This document shows positions 57,660 through 64,000 of a DNA stretch of 64,000 nt, piece by piece. The notes under the pieces are model-generated. The model did no database searches and had not been told where the DNA came from. It saw nothing but the letters and a program-made list of their open reading frames with translations. Each line of letters opens with the position of its first letter. Position 1 is the first letter of the stretch. Position numbers and translations under genes: made by a program. This stretch comes from Dastarcus helophoroides (Eukaryota; Arthropoda; Insecta; Coleoptera; Bothrideridae). Location of the stretch: the NCBI GenBank assembly GCA_028583605.1, contig CM053333.1:9952638-10016637 (forward strand). Reading direction: 5' to 3'.

Positions 57660-58032
57660 CTTTCTAAAATTGAAATACAAGTCTTATCCCCTGAAACCAA
57701 GAAAGATTAAAAAACACAACAAAGTTTGCTCTGAGAAATAGTCAAAAATTTTAAAAATAGGTGAAATCTTGAAAAAATGTGATTTGAAAAAAATCTAAAT
57801 TTTCAAAATTGTTGAACTTTTAAAAATTGAAATACAGAACTTGTCCCCTGAAACCAAGAAAGATTAAAAAACACAACAAAGATTGCTCTAAGGTGCTTCG
57901 ATAGCCAATGATGATCATCTCTATCGAAACGCGTTAGAGCTACCTTTGTTGTGTTTTTTAATCTTTTTTGGTTTCAGGGGACAAGATTTGTATTTCAATT
58001 TTTGAAGATAACCAAGCACTAGTCCGTTCCAC
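57660..58032. mobile_element. Foldback family FB1, compound copy
   Basis: A first left arm (57665-57735) breaks off in GTTTGCTCTGAGAAATAG. Then 57737-57830 is array text otherwise found inverted at 45750-45840. A second left arm (57827-57910) and a right arm (57917-58032) follow, ending in AGCACTAGTCCGTTCCAC. Two insertions or one rearranged insertion with captured flank would explain it. Confidence 0.85.
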
Positions 58033-58409
58033 AACAAAAGAAAAAGTAAATTTAGAATGTTGCCAAAAGAATTTAAATTACACTTTTTTGAAGTCGAAAT
58101 CCCGAAAATAAAAACGAAACTTTGAGGCTAAAGTCTAAGTTTCAAAAACAAGCTCAACATTCTAATAAACAATGTCAAAGTTTTTAAAAGTTAAATTATT
58201 GTTTTTTAGAAATGTGGACTTACAAAGTTCCAATCGTGGCTTTTTCTCCTTCCTCAAAATAGTCTTTTTTCCAAAAAAGAAAACGGGAAAGTACGAAAGG
58301 AAAAAAATCACAGAATTTAAAGTCTGAACTTGAAATTTCTATTTTCTTGAGATTTGACGATTTGAAAATTCAAGGTGGAAAGTCGAAGAAAAATTTACAA
58401 TTAGAAATA

Positions 58410-59033
58410 CAGTCAAACCTCCCTATAACGGACCTTCAGATATTGAATTCCTCTATATAACGAATTATTTAGGGAACGTATCATTTTAAGAAAATTTACA
58501 CCTAATATTACTTCCATTTAAAGTACAGGATACCTCTTTATAAAGATATTTTGAACCAAGATTTGTCTAGGGTTAATTAGTTTAAATAATGGCATTCCGT
58601 TCAAAGAAAGCTTTTAATACCTTATGCTAATGACCTTCCGAAGTTTGATTCGTTTTTAATTGCATCTCCTTCAAAATAAGTAACTACTCAATTTTTGGGG
58701 TACCTCATGCTAATGACTTTGTTTACCTGCTAGTATAAAGGGGATTTACAATTTGAGAACACACCTGAACTTGTTTTCAATGCGTTAAATAAGTGCAAAA
58801 TATTTTTTGAATAGCAAACATTTTCTAAATTCTCTCTTTAAACAGAAATAACAGAGTTTTTTAATGAAATTTAATTTATCTACATATGTTTGTCTATATA
58901 TTTTTAAATAAATTTGTAATATGAAATTTTACATGTGATTTGTGCATTTTTAACGTGACCTCCGAATAACGGAAACCTCTCTATATTAAAATGTTTGTAG
59001 GATCTTGGAATTCGTTATAAGGAGGTTTGACTG
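58410..59033. mobile_element. pogo/Tc1-mariner-like MITE, 624 bp, TA target site
   Basis: The left end is CAGTCAAACCTCCCTATAAC and the right end is TCGTTATAAGGAGGTTTGAC followed by TG, so the ends are inverted repeats. TA stands directly outside on both sides (58408-58409 and 59034-59035). Ends of the form CAGTCAAACCTCC with TA insertion fit the Tc1/mariner superfamily, pogo-like branch. No transposase frame remains. Confidence 0.85.
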
Positions 59034-59035
59034 TA

Positions 59036-59460
59036 ACTTGTTCTCAAAATTGGGAATTTAAGACGAAATTTTATCGTTGCAGTTGTTGATTTAATCTCCA
59101 AGCTTTAAGAACATTTTTTTTTTAATTTGCGAAATTTTTCTCGACTTTTATCCCTGATATTTCAATTTGAAAATTACGAAATTAATATTTCTTACTTAAA
59201 TTCGTAACTTCGAATTGATTGTCAAGATGTAGGAATTAATGTCGGAAAAACTTCAAAATTTTTCGAAACATGTTTTTTGAAATTTCAATTTAAAAGTCGA
59301 AATTTGGAAATTAGACAGAAATTTTGGGAACAAACTTCGAAATGCTAAAAAAAATTCGATGCAAAAATCATGAGGCCGAAATTTTAAATCGAAATGTTAG
59401 ATTAAACTGGAAAAAATGGACTTTTTTCCAAATTTCGAGTTTAAAATCTAACTTTTGCGG
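59036..59460. repeat. Degenerate CGAAATTT array
   Basis: GAAATTTTGGG, TCGAAATTTGG and similar words; no gene. Confidence 0.5.
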
Positions 59461-59738
59461 TTAGAGGCTACATTTCGAGTTTACAGCTGAAATGTGGCAA
59501 TCTTTAGAATTTCTAAAGGAGTTTTGTTTTTCAAAATTTCGAGCTTACAGACGAAATGTTGCTTTCCAAGTAGAAGTTTTTAATTTAACCTTTGGGGTTA
59601 AAGGCTACATTTCGGGTTTAAAGCTGAAATGTGGCAATCTTTAGAATTTCTAAAGGAGTTTTGTTTTTCGAAATATCGAGCTTACCGACGAAATGTTGCT
59701 TTCCAAGTAGAAGTTTCTAATTTAACGTCTAAATCCGG
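59461..59738. repeat. Tandem duplication, 135-bp unit
   Basis: GGCTACATTTCGAGTTTA at 59467 and GGCTACATTTCGGGTTTA at 59602 start two copies that match almost base for base through CCAAGTAGAAGTTT. Confidence 0.93.
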
Positions 59739-59959
59739 AAATTAATTTTAAAAGTGTTGTCATTTTATTACTACTATTTATGACTTTAAAACTTCACTGT
59801 CTACTAATTATTTATTACAATGATTCTCATTTAATTTAAGAAATTATTTTCTCGAAATGTCAAGTGCTGTCTCGATATTTTTATTTTTTATTTCGACCAT
59901 TCGAAATTCCGATTTTAATCTGCTTTTAACTTTACATTAAAAATTTGGGTAATAAAGCA
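59739..59959. other. Intron, no recognised feature
   Basis: Short AT-rich stretch between the duplication and the R1 array. Confidence 0.4.
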
Positions 59960-61280
59960 GAGACATGCACAGACCTATAGGTTTGAAGAAATATCAGATT
60001 CAGAATTTGGAAACCAAAGACCGGTTTTAATCTTATTACATCTCGTCAGTTTGGTGTATTTAACCCGAATGCTGACAAATGTCCCTGCAAATAGATACTG
60101 TAGAATCAACAGACTTCCTCCGTGTGATATGGTCACTGGATGAAACATCACAAATTTTAAATTGAATTTAACAAGGAAAGTCAAACTGTCATCTCATAAT
60201 ATTTTGACAAATCAACAATATTTTGTTTTTAAATCGGTGTCATCACCAAGTTCGCAGTTATCCACATTAAGTGTCGCCACAGTGACTCCTAAATACTGCC
60301 ACCTATTGTTTCATAGAGAAACTATGGACAACAACGCCAACAAGTGTCGTATGCAAGTAAAATACAACCTAGATTACAATAAGCAGTCCTCTAAGGGTGT
60401 ATAGTGTATCACAGGTAGCTGAACTACCAAGAATTGAGCCACAAACGCTTAGCAAAGTGGTTACCCTCTAGGAAAGTCCAAGAAGACTAGATTCTAATGC
60501 ACAGACCAATAAGTTTGAACATTTATCAGATTTAGAGTTTGGAAACCAAAGGCCGGTTTCAATCTTATTACATCTCATCAATTTGGTATATTCAAACTCG
60601 AATGCTGACAAATGTTTCGGCAAATGGATACTATAGAATCAACGGATTTCCTCCTTGTGATATGTAACTGGATGAGACACTACAAAAACATATTTCGAAA
60701 AATGAAATCGAGTTTATTTTTAGATTAATCTTAACAAGGAAAGTCAAACCGTCGTCTCATAATATTTTGATAAATCAACAATATTTTGTTTTTAAATCGG
60801 TGTCATCACCAAAGTCGCAGTTATCCACATTTAGGCCGTTTTTAGAGTCGCGCGGGTGGCGGGTAAGTAGGATACATTTGTTTGCTTCGACGCACCCGCG
60901 TGCGGCCACCCGTTCCATTCTAAATAACTTGCTGCAAACAAATGTATCCTACCTACCCACGCGAGGGTAACGGGTGCCACCCGTGTGACTCTAAAAACAG
61001 CCTTATTGTCTCCACAGTGACTCCTAAGTACCGCCACCTATTGTTCAATAGAGAAATTATGGACAACTCCAACAAGTGTCGTATGCAAGTAAAATGCAAC
61101 CTAGGCTACAGTAAGCGTGTATAGTGGATCATAGTTAGCCGAACTACTAACAATTGAGCCACAAACGCTTGGCAAAACGGTTGCTCTCTAGGAAGGTCCA
61201 AGAAGACTAGATTCTAATGCACAGACCAATAAGTTTGCATAATTATCAGATTTAGAGTTGGAAACCAAAGACAGAGAGTG
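59960..61280. mobile_element. Tandem copies of dispersed family R1
   Basis: ATGCACAGACC(T/A)ATA starts copies at 59968, 60501 and 61219 (spacing 533 and 718). The larger second spacing is explained by a 172-base insertion at 60834-61005. Shared blocks include GTTTTTAAATCGGTGTCATC, AACAAGTGTCGTATGCAAGT and CTAGATTCTAATGCACAGAC. Other copies are at 47.6, 56.8 and 63.1 kb. No protein frame is kept, and the class is unknown. Confidence 0.85.
60834..61002. mobile_element. PIF/Harbinger-like MITE inside R1, 169 bp, TTA target duplication
   Basis: The left arm GGCCGTTTTTAGAGTCGCGC and GTAGGATACATTTGTTTGC faces the inverse GCAAACAAATGTATCCTAC and GACTCTAAAAACAGCC. TTA flanks both ends (60831-60833 and 61003-61005), and the uninterrupted sister copy of R1 at 60260-60285 shows the empty site. 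A TTA duplication supports PIF/Harbinger. Confidence 0.9.
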
Positions 61281-62544
61281 TATAGGGATGCTGTCGACTG
61301 GCGACGTTTATAAATTTCAATTAAAATTGCAATCGTTACAATGTTAAGTAAATGATTTTTGGTTCGACTTCAAAATTGTAGCTTTTGTTTACAATTGTAC
61401 GCTCGATTTACAAAAACATAAATTGAATTTGATTTTTACAGTTTTAAATAAACGATTGTAAAAATACAAAATACAGTTGTACAATTTCGGTTCGACCTAC
61501 ATTGTAAGTTCTGTCTACAATTTAAGTTCGTTTTACATTAAATCGTAGCCTTATAATAATTTTAAGTTCTACTTGCAGTCGATAAATTTGACCTGCAGTT
61601 GATAAATTCGATTAAAATTTAAATACTTCTATCTTTGTATTAAATTTAATAATTTGAACCTCTAACCTTGTTTTCTGTTGGACGTGTTTATCAAAAAATT
61701 ACTTTTATTTTTGTCATTCTGTTTGAGTCTAGTATTATTATAAAAATGCCGAGGGGCCTAGTATTTATTTAGCCTAGGATCAAAAGAATCTAGAGTCAAA
61801 ATGGTTTTAATACGTCCCTGCAAATATTTGTTAAAGATCGCCAACTTTTTTAAATAAAAACTTTTTTTTATATTGACTCTCCGGTCGATCTTGTCATGCC
61901 AGAATAAACTCAAATTTTATGAGAAAGTTATTGAAAGTATAAAATTATTTTTAATCATTATAGAGATACATTTGCAATAACTTTTTGATAAACTTGGTTT
62001 TTTTTGTGGTATTAAAATTTTGAAGTCAATTTTGCATTTACATTAAATCTATAATCTTTAATGTTACACGCTGGCTCTCAGGATACAGGGTAAGTTATAG
62101 CCAGTTTCATTAGCGGTAATCAGTTGGTTGAAATTTGATAGCAAAGGATGGGCAATCTAAGCCTAAGAACTGTTATTACTCGTCGTTTTCCTGGCGGCGG
62201 AGTCCGCGTAAATTTTATTGAATTAAATATAACAAGAGGTTGATTGTAATTTTCGAATTGTTTATTTTCATCGGATAAATTGTTTAAGTAATAATTCTTC
62301 CCCTTAATGAACCATCGCATGCGATGTAGATATTATGACTTTAATGAAATTTAGCTATTTACTTAATAAATTATAAGTTTCTCCCGGTAGACTGAAGTAT
62401 AAATTACTAGGAAGCCTTATGAAAACCACTAATGCAGAAATTGAAGGGAATACCATCGCTTCCAGCGTGTTAGTGTGTATAATTAACAAAGAAAATTAAT
62501 CTACATTAAAAAATCATGAAATTACATTAAGGTTTTTGTCGTAG
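61281..62544. other. 3' end of the 13.8-kb intron
   Basis: 61340-61640 contains weak repeats of TTCGACTTACAATTTTAAG type. The rest is unique AT-rich sequence, with TTTTGTCGTAG as acceptor. The 66-codon frame at 62120 on - has no recognised features. Confidence 0.5.
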
Positions 62545-62639
62545 ATACTAAAAATAGCGTAGGTCTCGTGGGTTGCATAGAAGAGGTTGCACACAACGCG
62601 ATAGCGATTTACTGGAACCCTATGGAAAGCCCCGCCAAG
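62545..62639 (+). CDS. grh: grainyhead, CP2 DNA-binding domain exon 3
   Basis: The acceptor TTTTGTCGTAG ends at 62544 and the donor GTAACT begins at 62640. Two leading bases complete an Asp codon, then 31 codons give TKNSVGLVGCIEEVAHNAIA and IYWNPMESPAK. It matches Drosophila DTKNSVGLVGCIEEVSHNAI and the human NIEEIAYNAISF strand. It is the first of three exons separated by introns of only 57 and 56 bases, in contrast to the 13.8-kb intron before it. Confidence 0.97.
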
Positions 62640-62696
62640 GTAACTTGCCCCTAAACCTAATCCCAGCGGTTTTTCAACATATAACTTTCTTTACAG

Positions 62697-62852
62697 ATAA
62701 ATATAGCCGTTCAGTGCTTAAGTACAGACTTTAGTAGCCAAAAAGGAGTGAAAGGACTCCCATTACACTTACAAATAGATACGTATGAAGATCCCAGGGA
62801 TACAAATGTGTGTCACAGAGGATATTGCCAAATTAAAGTATTCTGTGATAAG
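62697..62852 (+). CDS. grh: grainyhead, CP2 DNA-binding domain exon 4
   Basis: The acceptor TTCTTTACAG ends at 62696 and the donor GTAATT begins at 62853; the exon is 52 codons in phase 0. It encodes [20 protein letters not shown], then [16 protein letters not shown], and ends [30 protein letters not shown] is nearly invariant from fly to human. From memory of the GRHL1-DNA crystal structure, the Lys-Gly of QKGVKG lies in a loop near the DNA. The match to vertebrate GRHL is close enough that no other family is likely. Confidence 0.98.
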
Positions 62853-62908
62853 GTAATTTAAAACTATAATCCAGAGACCTGTGTGATGACGATTTGTTAT
62901 GATGATAG

Positions 62909-63088
62909 GGCGCAGAAAGGAAGACTCGGGATGAAGAACGGAGAGCCGCCAAACGAAAAATGACCGCGACAGGGAGGAAGAAATTGGACGAACTGTACCA
63001 CCCCATGTGCGAAAGATCGGAGTTCTACTCGATGAGCGATTTGACCAAACCCCCCGTTTTATTCTCGCCAGCCGAAGACATAGATAAG
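62909..63088 (+). CDS. grh: grainyhead, end of CP2 domain with DNA-contacting arginines
   Basis: The acceptor GATGATAG ends at 62908 and the donor GTAGAT begins at 63089; the exon is 60 codons in phase 0. The start GAERKTRDEERRAAKRKMTA carries the basic segment in which human GRHL1 uses two arginines (of ERKIRDEER) for DNA contact; that assignment is from memory. It continues TGRKKLDELYHPMCERSEFY, then SMSDLTKPPVLFSPAEDIDK. PPVLFSPAED is conserved in fly. The KRK cluster could also serve as a nuclear localisation signal (inference). The donor GTAGAT is weaker than the GTAAGT used by most other exons of the gene. Confidence 0.97.
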
Positions 63089-63741
63089 GTAGATTGCTTT
63101 ATTATTATTTTTACAGTTCTGTGGTGTACAGACCAATAGATTTGAACATTTATCAGATTTAAAGTTTGAGATCTAAGGACCGATTTGGATCTTATATGAT
63201 CTTCTCAATTTGGCTAACCCAACTCGAAGACTGATAAATATTGCGACAAGTATCTACACTTATAAATTAATAAATTTTGTCCATGTGGTTCCTAAGTATA
63301 GCACCACATATCGATCTATGAAAAGAGTTGTAAAATAGCTCAAACAAATCTCCACTTTTTTATATTTATTTTGCAGAATTCTTCGGTAGTTTTTTTTGTA
63401 GTTACATTTCTTTGGTTAGAAGGTAAAAGTACTTAACTCATAATTTATCTATTTGAGGTATTACCGAACAAAAATAATAAAATTTTGTATGTAAAATTCC
63501 TTTTATTTCAGAGGCGTGAAGTGTAACATGCAATAGTGACATAAGCCCATTTTCTCAAAAAGTTGCCCAAAGCAGTTTTACCCTGAAACCACAGATTTAT
63601 CAATTGCACTCATGAGCAAATTTTCGTCAATCATTAAATTTTATGGGGGCCATAGGCTAAATACAAAACTGATATTTCTTAATAGGTTTTGCTTGGCTTT
63701 AACACCCTCCAAGAAAGCGTCTTACACCAAATTTATTGCAG
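63089..63741. other. Intron of 653 bases with an R1 fragment
   Basis: 63126-63320 is a diverged R1 copy (GTACAGACCAATAGATTTGA, ATTTATCAGATTTAAAGTTT). The remainder is AT-rich, ending in TTTATTGCAG. Confidence 0.7.
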
Positions 63742-64000
63742 TTAACCTCCATGGAGCTGCAAGGTTTCTACAGCCACGATCCCGATGGTTCCCTAGGAGG
63801 CCCCGTCGAGCACGTCAAAGCAGGCTCCCCTTTTCTGCTACACACGGCGGTGAAGCCCCCAACGACGCCCACATTAAAATTCCACAATCACTTTCCCCCC
63901 GAAGCGGACAAAAAAGATGGTTTATTGGATGGCAGCCTAACGACGGACGGTACGGTTTTTTCTCAACCTTTGAAGCGATCTAAGCTGATGGGAGGAGGAG
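63742..64000 (+). CDS. grh: grainyhead, post-CP2 linker exon, cut by the window end
   Basis: The acceptor AATTTATTGCAG ends at 63741. The phase 0 frame stays open to the last base (86 codons plus one base), so the exon is truncated only by the window. It encodes LTSMELQGFYSHDPDG, then VKAGSPFLLH, TPTLKFHNHFPPEADKKDGL and a basic QPLKRSKLMGGG. Fly Grh has comparable SFYGHETDSPD, GASPFLLHG and TLKFHNHFPP segments in the linker before the C-terminal dimerisation domain. KRSKLM corresponds to the basic KRGRM/KRTK patch. An open frame from 63612 in another phase is a shadow of this exon. The ubiquitin-like dimerisation domain and stop codon must lie beyond the window. Confidence 0.95.

Noticed and set aside
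63612..63983. 123-codon + frame overlapping the last exon
   Set aside because: Wrong phase; the phase 0 reading from 63742 gives the conserved TLKFHNHFPP peptide.
1..64000. tRNA, rRNA, snRNA, CRISPR or viral genes
   Set aside because: No cloverleaf with A/B boxes, no rRNA core, no regular spacer array and no reverse-transcriptase, integrase or capsid motif was seen on either strand. Small RNAs hidden in the AT-rich text cannot be excluded by eye.

Overview
The window is a stretch of an insect nuclear genome. It carries one recognisable gene on the + strand: grainyhead (grh), which encodes the CP2/Grainyhead-family transcription factor of epidermis and neuroblasts. Ten exons with GT-AG splice sites and matching phases can be placed: 4970-5278, 21030-21336, 23700-24437, 24826-24998, 29877-30039, 48645-48756, 62545-62639, 62697-62852, 62909-63088 and 63742-64000 (running off the end). 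Together they give about 830 codons. The gene is open at both ends. The first exons (start codon, 5' UTR, promoter) lie upstream of base 1 or are not recognisable. The C-terminal dimerisation domain, stop codon and 3' UTR lie beyond base 64000. The protein closely follows Drosophila Grh and vertebrate GRHL1-3 as I remember them, so an arthropod, most likely an insect, is secure. A beetle is only a guess.

Layout of the protein: exon 4970-5278 encodes the conserved N-terminal activation segment. Exon 21030-21336 encodes a linker with a sumoylation-type KREPED motif. Exon 23700-24437 is a symmetric (phase 0-0) Gly/Ser/Ala/Tyr-rich cassette. Its skipping would join flanking exons exactly where the shorter fly isoform is continuous, so it is a good candidate for the neural (O-type) alternative exon. 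Exons 24826 to 63088 encode the CP2 DNA-binding domain. The last exon starts the linker to the dimerisation domain.

The other 96% is intron: about 15.8 kb between the first two visible exons, 2.4 kb, 0.4 kb, 4.9 kb, 18.6 kb and 13.8 kb, then two introns of only 57 and 56 bases, then 0.65 kb. The large introns hold repeats without any transposase or reverse-transcriptase reading frame. They include satellite-like tandem arrays (289, about 380, 360, 580, 425 and 320 bp units), kilobases of pyrimidine/purine-asymmetric microsatellite, and kilobases of degenerate arrays built from a GAAA(A/G)TT or GTCGAAATTT vocabulary. They also include a foldback family seen at eight places, and MITE-like elements whose ends and target duplications suggest the PIF/Harbinger, hAT and pogo/Tc1 superfamilies. 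Non-repetitive islands around 13-15 kb, 19.3-19.9 kb, 21.4-23.7 kb, 25.0-25.8 kb, 38-40.8 kb, 48.0-48.6 kb and 53.5-55 kb are the best places to look for regulatory DNA. The 25-kb island holds a perfect AACCGGTT Grainyhead site.

No tRNA, rRNA, CRISPR or second protein gene could be supported. The long reading frames at 3.1-4.5 kb and 15-18 kb are by-products of trinucleotide repeats.
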